Positions 10,399 to 18,746 of a stretch of 64,000 nucleotides of DNA are shown here, piece after piece (the first letter of the stretch is position 1; the number at the start of each line of letters is the position of its first letter). The position numbers and the translations under genes were made by a program. The notes under the pieces were generated by a model, which did not search any database, was not told where the DNA came from, and saw only the letters and a program-made list of their open reading frames with translations. Source of the stretch: Pirellulaceae bacterium (GTDB lineage: Bacteria > Planctomycetota > Planctomycetia > Pirellulales > Pirellulaceae); assembly GCA_029243025.1 (NCBI GenBank), contig JAQWSU010000030.1, positions 310,001-374,000 on the forward strand, written 5' to 3'.

Positions 10399-11235
10399 GT
10401 GAGCGTCGTGTCCAACTACGAGCGAATTACAAGTCCGCAGAATTCCAGGTTGAAGAATGTAATTCGTTTGCGCCAACGAAGGGGCCGAGAGCGACAACAG
10501 CGAATCCTGATTGATGGATTACGGGAAATTGATCGTGCGATTCGTGCTGGAGTTGAGCTTCACGAGTTGTTTGTCGCTGAAACGTTTTGGGATTCAGAGG
10601 CTGGATCGTTATTGGAGACAGTTTCAACCCAGACTCAGGTCCTATTGCTCCCGGAGCAATTGCTCGGACGCATCGGGTACGGTGAGCGTAACGAGGGTCT
10701 GGTGGCGGTCGCCACAGCCCCCTCCAGGACATTGGAGCAGCTTGATCTGCCGGCTCTTCCGTTGATCGCGGTGCTGGAGGGCGTGGAGAAACCAGGGAAT
10801 GTGGGAGCCGTCGTGCGTAGCGCCGATGCGGCAGGCCTTGATGCAGTGGTCGTCGTTGATGGGGTGACCGACCTGTTTAACCCCAACGCGATTCGCGCTA
10901 GTTTGGGGACGCTCTTTTCCATGCCCGTCTGTGCGACCAGCAGTCAGGAGTTGATTGCCTGGTTGGAGCACTCGAAGCTTCGAGTGGTTGTTGCCCGAGT
11001 GGACGGTGCTGAGTTGTACGATGAATGCGAATACCGCGGTGGAACGGCCATTGTGCTCGGCAGCGAAGCGAACGGAGTCAGCCAGCGTTGGAAAGCTGAG
11101 GATTTCAAGGGTATCAAGCTGCCGATGGAAGGTGTGGCAGATAGCTTGAACGTGTCGGCGACGGCAGCTGTGATTTTTTACGAAGCCAAGCGCCAACGTC
11201 GATTAACCGTCTCGAGAGGGTCGGTTGTCGAGTGA
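10399..11235 (+). CDS. TrmH/SpoU-family RNA 2'-O-methyltransferase
   Basis: A 278-residue protein with an N-terminal substrate-binding domain of the L30e-like type (about 5-100; ITSPQNSRLKNV and IDGLREIDRAI). A C-terminal SPOUT knot domain carries all three SpoU motifs: EKPGNVGAVVRSA near 131-143, VLGSEANGVS near 215-224, and LNVSATAAVIFYE near 247-259. It methylates a ribose 2'-hydroxyl in rRNA or tRNA using SAM; the exact site cannot be told from sequence. The start is GTG at 10399, with a second GTG three codons later (10408) equally possible after the AGGTGAG stretch. Its stop codon directly abuts the stop of folD on the other strand. Confidence 0.92.
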   Translation: MSVVSNYERITSPQNSRLKNVIRLRQRRGRERQQRILIDGLREIDRAIRAGVELHELFVAETFWDSEAGSLLETVSTQTQVLLLPEQLLGRIGYGERNEGLVAVATAPSRTLEQLDLPALPLIAVLEGVEKPGNVGAVVRSADAAGLDAVVVVDGVTDLFNPNAIRASLGTLFSMPVCATSSQELIAWLEHSKLRVVVARVDGAELYDECEYRGGTAIVLGSEANGVSQRWKAEDFKGIKLPMEGVADSLNVSATAAVIFYEAKRQRRLTVSRGSVVE

Positions 11236-12114
11236 TTAGACGATTTGTAGTTCGGCAGCGGTCAGCGTGTTTCGTAACAGCATGGCCACGGTGAGTGGGC
11301 CGACGCCTCCGGGTACCGGTGTCAGGTGTCCGGCCACTTCGCTAACGGCTTCGAAATCCACGTCGCCAACGAGTCCTTCGTCCGTTCGGTTGATGCCGAC
11401 ATCAATCACGGCGGCTCCGGGTTTTACCATCTTCGCAGTGATCAGTTTCGGCTGCCCCACGGCAGCCACCAGGACATCCGCCTGCCGTGTTACTTGGGCC
11501 AGATCGGATGTGCGACTATGACAGATCGTTACCGTAGCGTTGGCACCGTCGCTACCGAGTGTTGAGTTGCGTTGCACCAGCATCATTGCCAGCGGCTTAC
11601 CGACAATGTCGCTTCGCCCAACGATCACGATGTGTTTGCCGCAAATAGGGATTTCACTACGGTGTAAGATCTGTTGCACACCATGAGGTGTACAGGGCAA
11701 GAAGCGAGGTCGCCCTTGGGCGATGCGCCCAACGTTTTCTGGGTGAAAGGCATCGACGTCTTTCCAGGGGCTAATTGCATCGAGAACAACCGAGGCATCG
11801 ATTTGGTCGGGCAGTGGCAGTTGAATCAGAATGCCATGGACGTCGGCTGCCTTGTTCAGTTTGTCGACAAGTTGTAATAATTCATCTTGGGTCGTTTCTT
11901 GCGAAAGTCGGTGCATTTGGCTTTCGATACCGACTCGTTCACAGGCTTTTTGTTTGTTGCGCACGTAGACTTGACTCGCCGGGTCCTGTCCGACAAGGAC
12001 TGCGGCAAGCTTGGGAACGACGTCGTTGTTTTCAATGAACTCCACGACCTCATCAGCCAGTTCAAGTTTGATCTGATTAGCGATGGATTTTCCGTCCAGT
12101 AGTTGGGCACTCAC
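11236..12114 (-). CDS. folD: Bifunctional methylenetetrahydrofolate dehydrogenase / cyclohydrolase
   Basis: Interconverts 5,10-methylene-THF and 10-formyl-THF for one-carbon metabolism; cytoplasmic. The 292-residue length is standard. Visible motifs are VYVRNKQKACERVGI near 49-63 (with the catalytic Tyr and Lys), LIQLPLPDQID near 96-106, the NADP-binding IVGRSDIVGKPLAMML near 163-178, and PVPGGVGPLTVAML near 270-283. Translation starts at GTG (12114) with AAGGA 8 bases upstream. It is the last gene of a minus-strand run with pgpA 74 bases upstream. Its stop touches the stop of the SpoU gene, so there is no room for a terminator between them. Confidence 0.98.
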   Translation of the reverse strand: MSAQLLDGKSIANQIKLELADEVVEFIENNDVVPKLAAVLVGQDPASQVYVRNKQKACERVGIESQMHRLSQETTQDELLQLVDKLNKAADVHGILIQLPLPDQIDASVVLDAISPWKDVDAFHPENVGRIAQGRPRFLPCTPHGVQQILHRSEIPICGKHIVIVGRSDIVGKPLAMMLVQRNSTLGSDGANATVTICHSRTSDLAQVTRQADVLVAAVGQPKLITAKMVKPGAAVIDVGINRTDEGLVGDVDFEAVSEVAGHLTPVPGGVGPLTVAMLLRNTLTAAELQIV

Positions 12115-12188
12115 GACGCAATTCCTTGTGGCAATCGTTGGTTCAACAGCAAATCAGTCGACATCTTATCTCACGTGATCGGTCTGCG

Positions 12189-12704
12189 TCACCCTCCCAG
12201 GACAAAGCGCGTCAGGAGGTGCAGTGACAGACAGGAGTAGAATCCTGCCACCACATCGTCAAGCATAATTCCGGTGCCACCCGGTAGTTGTTCGATTTGC
12301 CGGGCAGGCGGTGCCTTGGAGATATCGAAGAGACGATGCAAGACGAAGCCAACGATTAGCACACTGGGACGAGACATAAGTTCGATGGGAATCAGGAAAA
12401 ACGTGATCGGTACGGTAACGATTTCATCCCAAACTACGGGCCCTGGATCCTTCATCTTCAATTCTGCGGCGGCGCGAGTACACATCGGAATTCCCACCAA
12501 GATCAGGAGTACGATGATGGTAATTTGCACAGGCACAAACGGGATGTGATTGATCCCCCATGCCAGCGGAATTCCCCAGAGGGTCCCGACCGTTCCGGGA
12601 GCGAAAGGTGAGAAACCGAAGCCAAGTCCTGTGGCAATCCAGAGCAGGAGACTTTTCTTCTTGGGACGGTCGCTCTCCGACTCAGGGGGCGGCGTGTTGG
12701 TCAT
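12189..12704 (-). CDS. pgpA: Phosphatidylglycerophosphatase A
   Basis: Removes the phosphate from phosphatidylglycerophosphate to give phosphatidylglycerol; an inner-membrane enzyme. The 171 residues hold the PgpA signatures GFSPFAPGTVGTLWG near 30-44, DPGPVVWDEI near 86-95 and GGTGIMLDDVVAG near 141-153, with acidic residues for Mg2+ binding, and several membrane spans. A charged N-terminal tail (ESESDRPKKK) precedes the first span. AAGGGA lies 7 bases before the ATG. It sits between the pterin dehydratase and folD genes in one direction with short gaps, so it is probably in the same operon. Confidence 0.94.
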   Translation of the reverse strand: MTNTPPPESESDRPKKKSLLLWIATGLGFGFSPFAPGTVGTLWGIPLAWGINHIPFVPVQITIIVLLILVGIPMCTRAAAELKMKDPGPVVWDEIVTVPITFFLIPIELMSRPSVLIVGFVLHRLFDISKAPPARQIEQLPGGTGIMLDDVVAGFYSCLSLHLLTRFVLGG

Positions 12705-12781
12705 CGAATATCCCTTTGTCGGAGCGATGAGAGGAGTTTCGTCTCTGGGTTTCCTGCCAACAGTATTCCAGCGGATTGGTT

Positions 12782-13135
12782 TTACTTCGGCGCTACTTTG
12801 TCAATCTTCGCCGCGAGAATAAAGTCGTTTTCGCTGAGTCCACCGATGGCGTGCGTCCAAAGCTCGATTGAGACGTTTTTGTATCCAACAAGGTGGAGGT
12901 CGGGGTGGTGACCATCGTCCTCGGCAATTTCGGCCACCCGGTTGAAAAAGTCTAGTCCTGCCATGAAGTTTTGGACGGTCCAATCTTTGCGGATTCGTTG
13001 TCCGCCTTCGGTCAGGTACCAGCCATCTAGGATGGCCAGTTGCTGTTCTGCCGCCGGCAGAGTGCAAGGTTCGACACCGCCTTCACACGGCTTGCATTTT
13101 TTACCGATTAATTGTTCCGCAGCTTGGATTTCCAT
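12782..13135 (-). CDS. Pterin-4a-carbinolamine dehydratase
   Basis: A 117-residue member of the PhhB/PCD family, which dehydrates 4a-hydroxytetrahydropterin after aromatic hydroxylase turnover; many bacterial members may have other roles. The active-site motif DGHHPDLHL is at about 74-82, followed by YKNVSIELWTHAIGGLSENDF. An N-terminal segment has Cys14, Cys17 and Cys26, probably lineage-specific. The ribosome site GAGGAA precedes the ATG. No phenylalanine hydroxylase gene is seen nearby, so the physiological substrate here is open. Gaps to pgpA (77 bases) and the HD gene (114 bases) suggest one transcript. Confidence 0.93.
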   Translation of the reverse strand: MEIQAAEQLIGKKCKPCEGGVEPCTLPAAEQQLAILDGWYLTEGGQRIRKDWTVQNFMAGLDFFNRVAEIAEDDGHHPDLHLVGYKNVSIELWTHAIGGLSENDFILAAKIDKVAPK

Positions 13136-13249
13136 GATGATTCCTCGTTATGCTGGGGTGGTCGTGGGGTTGGAAATTAACCTTTGTTCACATTGTGCAG
13201 CATTATTTCGCGGTCTCGAGGAATGTCAATCAGGTAGATCGGATCATTG

Positions 13250-13801
13250 TTAGAAGCCGAGCTCTGCAGCGATTGGGGTCATCGCATCGATGACGAATTG
13301 AATATGTTCGTCGAGGGGTTCTCCCAAATCCTCAGCACCGCGGAGGATGTCGTCCCGATTCACAGCTGCCGCAAAACTTTTCTGTTTCAGCTTCTTCTTG
13401 ACGCTCTTTGCTTTCATGCCTTGAAGGCCTTCAGGGCGGATTCTGGCCGTTGCAGTCACAAAGCCGGCCAATTCATCGCAGGCATAAAGAGTTTTGTCGA
13501 GTGCTGAATTTCGGGGGCAATCCGGCAAATAATCGGCATGGGACTTGATCGCGTAGATCACCTTAGGCGGGTAGCCGAGTTCGGTCAGGATCGCCGCGCC
13601 TTTGAGAGGATGATCGGGCGGATTGGGCCAGCGTTCATAGTCAAAGTCATGTAGCAATCCGACAATACCCCATTCGTTTTCGTCTTCGTCGTATTTTCGG
13701 GCGTAAGCCCGCATCGCCGCTTCGACGGCCAGCATGTGACGGCGGAGCGACTCGCTGTCGGTGTATTGGTGGACAAGTTCAAGAGCGTCTTGGCGATTCA
13801 T
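13250..13801 (-). CDS. HD-domain (HDIG type) hydrolase
   Basis: A 183-residue single-domain HD protein. The metal ligands are readable: His22, His51-Asp52 (in GLLHDFDYERWP), His64, His88 and Asp109. This spacing is that of the HDIG phosphohydrolase class. A basic stretch (KAKSVKKKLKQK) near 131-142 follows. Such stand-alone proteins are annotated as putative metal-dependent phosphohydrolases acting on nucleotides or related phosphates; the substrate is unknown. It lies between the TPR protein gene and the pterin dehydratase gene in the same direction, 66 bases after the TPR gene. Confidence 0.88.
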   Translation of the reverse strand: MNRQDALELVHQYTDSESLRRHMLAVEAAMRAYARKYDEDENEWGIVGLLHDFDYERWPNPPDHPLKGAAILTELGYPPKVIYAIKSHADYLPDCPRNSALDKTLYACDELAGFVTATARIRPEGLQGMKAKSVKKKLKQKSFAAAVNRDDILRGAEDLGEPLDEHIQFVIDAMTPIAAELGF

Positions 13802-13814
13802 GGGCTCGCATGAG

Positions 13815-13855
13815 TCGGAGGTTTAATCGTCGGAGGTTTAATCGTCGGAGGTGAT
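13815..13855. repeat. 15-bp tandem repeat before the HD gene
   Basis: The unit TCGGAGGTTTAATCG occurs twice in direct succession (13815-13829 and 13830-13844), followed by a partial third copy (TCGGAGGT). It lies between the stop of the TPR gene and the start of the HD gene. It is most simply slippage in a spacer. Confidence 0.8.
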
Positions 13856-13867
13856 AAAACCGCATTT

Positions 13868-15658
13868 TCAATCGTCGCTGGTGGTAGGGGCATCCTGCGA
13901 GTTGGTTGTCGCTTCCTCGACGGATTTTGATTCTTTCGGATCCGGATCTTTGGTTGTGTCATTCAATCCGGCTTCTTCGATCGTTGTTTCCTCGTCTAAG
14001 CCGGCGTCACTCAGATCGGATTCGGCGTCTTCGGCGAACGCGCTTTGCTGCTCGCGCCAGGGTTTCTTTTTGCGGTAGTTTTCCAGTTCGCGAGCCAGTT
14101 GATCTTCTTCGGGATCAAGTTCGACAGCCTTCGTCGACCATTTCAATGCTTCTTCAAAGTTTCCCAGCTCCGCGTATGCAGCCGCCAGTGTGCTTAGGAT
14201 ATGAGCTTGTTGGTATTGTGTCACATCACAAGCCTTTTCTGCCAATTGCAGTGCTTGCTGACCATTTCGTAACTCATCAATTGTCGAGGTAGCGCGAATC
14301 CAAGCCAGATTGTTAAGTAGGCCACTGTCTTTCGGCTGTTGCTGCAGTGCCGCTTCATAGTCGGCGATCGCTTCCTTTTGCTTTCCCATGCTGAGATACG
14401 AATCACCGCGACGTCGGAGAGCAATCTGTTGTTTGGGGTCGGAGCTCAACACCTCATCGTACAACTCGATCGCTCTTTTGGGTTCTTTCGCTGCGTCGTA
14501 ATAGGAGGCCATTTGAAGTTTAAGGTCGATGCTGTCGGGGTTTTGTCTCAACAGCGATTGCAGGTCGCCGATGGCTTCATCAAATTTCCCCTGCGCTGCC
14601 CCAATCACACTGCGCAGCAAAATGGCTTGAGGCATGTTCGGCTGCAGTTTCAGCACGCGATCGACATCGCCTTCAGCGAGATCATATTGAGATTCGCTTG
14701 CTCGCATTCTGGCGCGGGTCATGAGTGCAGCGATATCTTTTGGCGCGATTCGGATTGCTTGGTTAAGGCTCTCGATCGCCTCCGTGATCTTGCCATTTTC
14801 CTCCAGGATTTGCGCTTTTAAAGCGTAGGGAATCGAGGATGATGGTTGGGTGATAATCACTTGGTCCAGATGTTCGAGAGCCTTGTCGAATTGTTTCATC
14901 TGCTTGAATGCTTGCGCCACGCCTTGATGGGCCGAAAGATCTTTTGGGTCATTTTCGAGGAGAGTTTGGAAATCCTCCAATGCTTTTTCGTAATCTCCTT
15001 GCGTTAAGCGGTAGAGGCCACGTCCTCGCCAGGCTGGCATATTTCGTGGGTCGAGTTCAATGGCCTGGTTGAAATCGGCAAGCATTAACTCAGGTTTCTC
15101 TGCCAAACCACCTCGGACGACGAGCGCCTTCGAGAGTTGTTCCGGTTCAGCCGCCAATAATTCGATGGCCTGGTTAGCCGCTTGTTTGGCCGTTTTGCGA
15201 TCGCCACCTGGTAGAGCTTGCAACTTGGCAATCAGCAACTGGGCGCTTCCCATCTTGGGGTCGATCTCGATGACTCGATTGAGATCCTTCATGGCGAGCC
15301 GTCTGGCTGCCGGCCAACGTGGGTCGATTGGGCGTTGGTCAAAAATCAGTCGTCCGAGTCGTGAAGCGTGTTCGTAGAGCGTTGCGGTCAGCAGGCCGTG
15401 GGCATAGGTCTTGTTCTCATCATCCAGACCTTTTTCGAGTGCTGACTCACATAATTCGATGGCGGATTCAAGATCTGCCATATTTTTTGCGGTGAGCTTC
15501 TTGAGGGTTGCCTCATCCAGATCTTCTTGACCGGGACCCTCCGCCCACGCCTGGGGAGCGAGGCAGCACATGCAGCAGATCAAGAATAGGGAACGGAGCA
15601 GATGACGGTGCATCGATATCGCTGGATAGTGGAGTGACAATGGGTGTAAGATGGACAT
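13868..15658 (-). CDS. Exported TPR-repeat protein
   Basis: About 596 residues from the ATG at 15658, chosen because GGGAG lies 6-10 bases upstream; an ATG at 15613 would begin right at the signal peptide (MHRHLLRSLFLICCMCCL, cleaved after QAWA). The mature part is a long row of tetratricopeptide repeats, for example AWRGRGLYRLTQGDYEKALE and ALRRRGDSYLSMGKQKEAI, at least ten units up to about residue 520. An acidic, Ser/Thr-rich tail (about 525-596) with many Glu and Asp follows. TPR arrays bind partner proteins; the partner is unknown. It is the first gene of the minus run leading to HD, pterin dehydratase, pgpA and folD. Confidence 0.88.
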   Translation of the reverse strand: MSILHPLSLHYPAISMHRHLLRSLFLICCMCCLAPQAWAEGPGQEDLDEATLKKLTAKNMADLESAIELCESALEKGLDDENKTYAHGLLTATLYEHASRLGRLIFDQRPIDPRWPAARRLAMKDLNRVIEIDPKMGSAQLLIAKLQALPGGDRKTAKQAANQAIELLAAEPEQLSKALVVRGGLAEKPELMLADFNQAIELDPRNMPAWRGRGLYRLTQGDYEKALEDFQTLLENDPKDLSAHQGVAQAFKQMKQFDKALEHLDQVIITQPSSSIPYALKAQILEENGKITEAIESLNQAIRIAPKDIAALMTRARMRASESQYDLAEGDVDRVLKLQPNMPQAILLRSVIGAAQGKFDEAIGDLQSLLRQNPDSIDLKLQMASYYDAAKEPKRAIELYDEVLSSDPKQQIALRRRGDSYLSMGKQKEAIADYEAALQQQPKDSGLLNNLAWIRATSTIDELRNGQQALQLAEKACDVTQYQQAHILSTLAAAYAELGNFEEALKWSTKAVELDPEEDQLARELENYRKKKPWREQQSAFAEDAESDLSDAGLDEETTIEEAGLNDTTKDPDPKESKSVEEATTNSQDAPTTSDD

Positions 15659-15820
15659 GGATAGCTCCCGGAAGATTGGCGTCGACAACACTTGCCATCA
15701 AGACTGTAACCGTCGCGGCATGACCCCTGCTCGCCGGCCCATTATGCCGCAGTGCCGCTTGCAAGGCTATCCGAATTCAACGGCTGAAGCTGTGGAGTCG
15801 CGGTAAATTCTTGGTTGGTG

Positions 15821-17404
15821 TTAAGCAGGAACGTCGGATTGTGTCCAGTTTCCGTCCACATGGCGCCACATTGCCCCATTGGGATTTTTGTCTCGTAGGC
15901 AAGTGGGCAAACGGTGGTTACGTACATTGTCATAGCAATGCAAGGCGGCAAATCGGTGAATTGAGGCGGGAATCCCAACTGCCGTGAAGCCTGGATGTCC
16001 GGTGGCGGGAAAGGGTCCGCCATGATTCATTGCGGCAGATACGGCGACTCCGGTTGGCATTTTGTCATTTAGCAATCGGCCGACTCGCGTTCTTAGTTGC
16101 GCCGCGAGGCGGTCGTAGGCTCCATCATCCGCTCCTTGGGAATCCGAGTAGATGCAGCCTGTCAGGTTGCCTTCAAAAGAGCTCACAATCTTGGCCGCTT
16201 GCTCTTCGTTATCAGCGACAATGACGAGAGAGCAGTTTCCAAAGGCTTCCGTTTGGAACGTTTCGCTTGCCTGGAGGTAGTCGCTACCGGTGAGCTTCAA
16301 AAGGGTATTGGGGCAGCTGTATCCACTGGGAGCAGTTGCAGTGCCCGCAGCCAATTTTTGGGCGCCTTCTTGTTCGAGAACATGAATACTGGCAACCAAG
16401 TTTTCTTGGACGCTTTTTGACAATAATATTCCGGCAGGTGCGGATTGGTATTGTTGCTGCAAGCGATCGAGAAATCCGTCTGTCTGTTCACCTGCCATCA
16501 AGACAGCGATGCCAGGGCTCGTGCAGAACTGACCGGTTCCCATCAATCCGCTCGCTGCCAATTCGTCAGCGATTTCATTGCCTCGTTCAGAAACGGCACC
16601 CGGCAGGATGAACACCGGATTGACACTTGAGAGTTCCAGGTAGATCGGCTTACCCACTTTGTCTGCGGCCGCCTTCAGTTTGAGACCGGCACTGCGACTG
16701 CCGGTGTAGCCGGTAGCCCCATTCCGCGGATCTGCGACGAGTCGTTCACCGTCGCTATGAGATAATCGGTAGATCAGTTGCACGGTCGCAGGTGGCATGT
16801 CGGTTGCTTGGATCGCATCCAAAGCTGCTTCGGCGAACAGTCGTGTGGTTGCGGGATGGGAGGAATTTGCTTTTCCAATAATGGGGTTGCCGGCAGCGAG
16901 AGCGGCTGCGGCGTCACCGCCTGAAACGCTGCCGAAAGCGAAGGGGAAATTGTTGGGACCGAACACGCACACGGGGCCCAGTGGACCATAGTGGGATCGT
17001 ATGCCGGCTTTTGTGTCGATCGTGGCAGTGGTCCAGGAACCGTCTCGCGTGGCGGCTGCTGCAAGTCGTAATTGATGGGTCGTTCGAGGTAATTCGACGT
17101 TAGCCAATCGGGGTGCCTTGGGGAGCGCCGTTTCCTGATGGGCGGTTTCCACCAGCGCTTCGCTGCGATTCTCAATTTGCGAGGCAAAGTTTTCCAGGAA
17201 CGTTGCAATTTGTTCCGCCGGTAGTTTTTTCAACTGGTCAGCAGCAGTCGTTGCCGCGTCGAGAGCCATTTCGCAATCTTGCCATTTGCTGATCGGATAG
17301 GCTTCGGGGATGGTCTCGCCCGTTTGCGGGTTGTGGGCACAAAAAGTGTCAGTGGATTCTGCGGGCCGCCACTGACCATCGATCAAAACAAGTTGACTGC
17401 TCAT
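15821..17404 (-). CDS. NAD(P)-dependent aldehyde dehydrogenase, ketoglutarate-semialdehyde type
   Basis: A 527-residue aldehyde dehydrogenase. The start at 17404 has AAGGA 8 bases upstream; the open frame runs 10 codons further. Catalytic residues are visible: Asn151 in GPNNFPF, Lys178 in IIGKANSSHP, Glu257 in IYLELSSVNP and the nucleophile Cys294 in GTGQFCTSPG. The sequence pattern and C-terminus (FPATGHPGFTAVGIP) match the branch that includes 2,5-dioxovalerate (alpha-ketoglutarate semialdehyde) dehydrogenases and the Vibrio fatty-aldehyde enzyme. The FAH-family gene just upstream supports the former: together they would convert a 2-keto-3-deoxypentonate to 2-oxoglutarate. That pathway is inference. 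Confidence 0.93.
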   Translation of the reverse strand: MSSQLVLIDGQWRPAESTDTFCAHNPQTGETIPEAYPISKWQDCEMALDAATTAADQLKKLPAEQIATFLENFASQIENRSEALVETAHQETALPKAPRLANVELPRTTHQLRLAAAATRDGSWTTATIDTKAGIRSHYGPLGPVCVFGPNNFPFAFGSVSGGDAAAALAAGNPIIGKANSSHPATTRLFAEAALDAIQATDMPPATVQLIYRLSHSDGERLVADPRNGATGYTGSRSAGLKLKAAADKVGKPIYLELSSVNPVFILPGAVSERGNEIADELAASGLMGTGQFCTSPGIAVLMAGEQTDGFLDRLQQQYQSAPAGILLSKSVQENLVASIHVLEQEGAQKLAAGTATAPSGYSCPNTLLKLTGSDYLQASETFQTEAFGNCSLVIVADNEEQAAKIVSSFEGNLTGCIYSDSQGADDGAYDRLAAQLRTRVGRLLNDKMPTGVAVSAAMNHGGPFPATGHPGFTAVGIPASIHRFAALHCYDNVRNHRLPTCLRDKNPNGAMWRHVDGNWTQSDVPA

Positions 17405-17478
17405 GCGTCGGATTCCTTGGCGCGTGAAAGGCAAATTAGGGAAAGAAAGATTGATGGCGCGTGGCGCCTTGTCCGGAT

Positions 17479-18336
17479 TTATCCCTGCACAACGAGGTTC
17501 TTAAGCGTGCCAACACCATCCATCGAGATGGCAACTTCATCACCAGCTTGCAACGTAAAGGAGCTGTCGGGCACGATGCCGGTGCCGGTCAATAAAAACA
17601 CCCCTTGGGGAAACGAATTGTCGCGTCCGAGCCACTGAATAAGGTCTTCGAACGATCGGGCCATTTCCGCGACGCTCGTCGATTCCTCGAAAACAGATCG
17701 CGATTCTCGTGTGACCTCGAGTTTAATACCAATTTCTTGCCGCGGGGGCATCGCTTCGGTCAAAGTGATGCAAGGACCTAGGCTGCAGCAGTGGTCATAG
17801 ACTTTCGCCTGCGGCAAGTAGAGCGGATTTTCACCCTCAATATCTCGGCTACTCATGTCATTGCCGATGGTGAAGCCGACAAGTTCCAGACGGGAGTTGA
17901 GCACCAGCGTTGCCTCGGGCTCAGGCACATTCCAGTGCGAATCCTCTCGGATGCGGACCGTTGCATTTGGGCCGACCACTCGATGGGGGGTGGCCTTCAT
18001 GAAGAGTTCCGGTCGATCTGAGACGTAGACTCGATCGTAGCAGGAGGCTGCTGCTTCGGACTCTTCCATCCTGGCAGCCTTACTCCGTTTGTAGGTCACT
18101 CCCGCCGCCCAAACTTCTTGAGAGTCGATGGGAGGCAGTAGTTTGACATCTTCGAGATTGACCTGGGTTGAGTCGTCTCGCAGGAAGTCGATAAGTGGAT
18201 GGAGATCGTCAGCTTCGAGCAATTCGGCGAGTGATTTTACGTGACCCGACTCGAATCTGAGTGGATGAACCACGTTATCCGTCGCGACGCCAACCGATTG
18301 TCGGCCGTCTCGGCCTTCGTATTTATACAGTTGCAT
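17479..18336 (-). CDS. FAH-family protein, likely 2-keto-3-deoxy sugar-acid dehydratase (AraD1-like)
   Basis: A 285-residue fumarylacetoacetate hydrolase-fold enzyme. The metal-binding region reads EPEATLVLN near 139-147, and the block GNDMSSRDIEGENPLYLPQA near 158-177 is typical of the AraD1 subgroup, which dehydrates 2-keto-3-deoxy-pentonates to 2-oxoglutarate semialdehyde. TGTGIVPDSSFTLQAGDEV near 250-268 closes the active-site fold. The aldehyde dehydrogenase that would use the product starts 75 bases downstream in the same direction. Sugar-acid dehydrogenase or first dehydratase genes are not in the window, so the starting sugar is unknown. The fold call is firm; the exact substrate is inferred. 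Confidence 0.9.
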   Translation of the reverse strand: MQLYKYEGRDGRQSVGVATDNVVHPLRFESGHVKSLAELLEADDLHPLIDFLRDDSTQVNLEDVKLLPPIDSQEVWAAGVTYKRSKAARMEESEAAASCYDRVYVSDRPELFMKATPHRVVGPNATVRIREDSHWNVPEPEATLVLNSRLELVGFTIGNDMSSRDIEGENPLYLPQAKVYDHCCSLGPCITLTEAMPPRQEIGIKLEVTRESRSVFEESTSVAEMARSFEDLIQWLGRDNSFPQGVFLLTGTGIVPDSSFTLQAGDEVAISMDGVGTLKNLVVQG

Positions 18337-18603
18337 GATGAACCTCAGTGCGTTGTTCGTGTGGCATCATACTGTCTTGAGGACAGGGTGGGGTAGGACT
18401 GCGCACCGGAGCGACCCACAAATCCAGGCTGGTTCATGGGCCGATTGATCGGTGATCCGTGGTTTCTGCCCGATCAGCAGGAGCAGGCAGCCGACTCTCC
18501 CTCAAAAGGTTGTTGGCGATCGCCTTTTCCATCGGATCTTTGCAGGCTCACCGTTCCCGAGAGCGCACAAAGAAGCTCGACGGTTTGGGCCGTCGAGCGA
18601 AGG

Positions 18604-18678
18604 GGTGGCTGACGGGGCTCGAACCCGCGACTTCCAGAGCCACAATCTGGTGCTCTAGCCAACTGAGCTACAGCCACC
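18604..18678 (-). tRNA. tRNA-His (GTG)
   Basis: A complete cloverleaf is readable on the minus strand: acceptor GGTGGCT/AGCCACC, D arm GCTC..GAGC, anticodon stem CCAGA/TCTGG with loop TTGTGGC (anticodon GTG), and T arm with TTCGAAC. The extra 5' G paired with C is the histidine-specific G-1. The 3' CCA is not encoded. It lies alone between the FAH and creatininase-family genes; the rest of the 18337-18746 gap shows nothing else I can name. Confidence 0.97.
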
Positions 18679-18746
18679 ACGAAGTAACCAAGGAGTGTAC
18701 GCAACCTGGCCGTTTCGGTCAACGGCCCGTCGTGCGGAGGCGGGTA

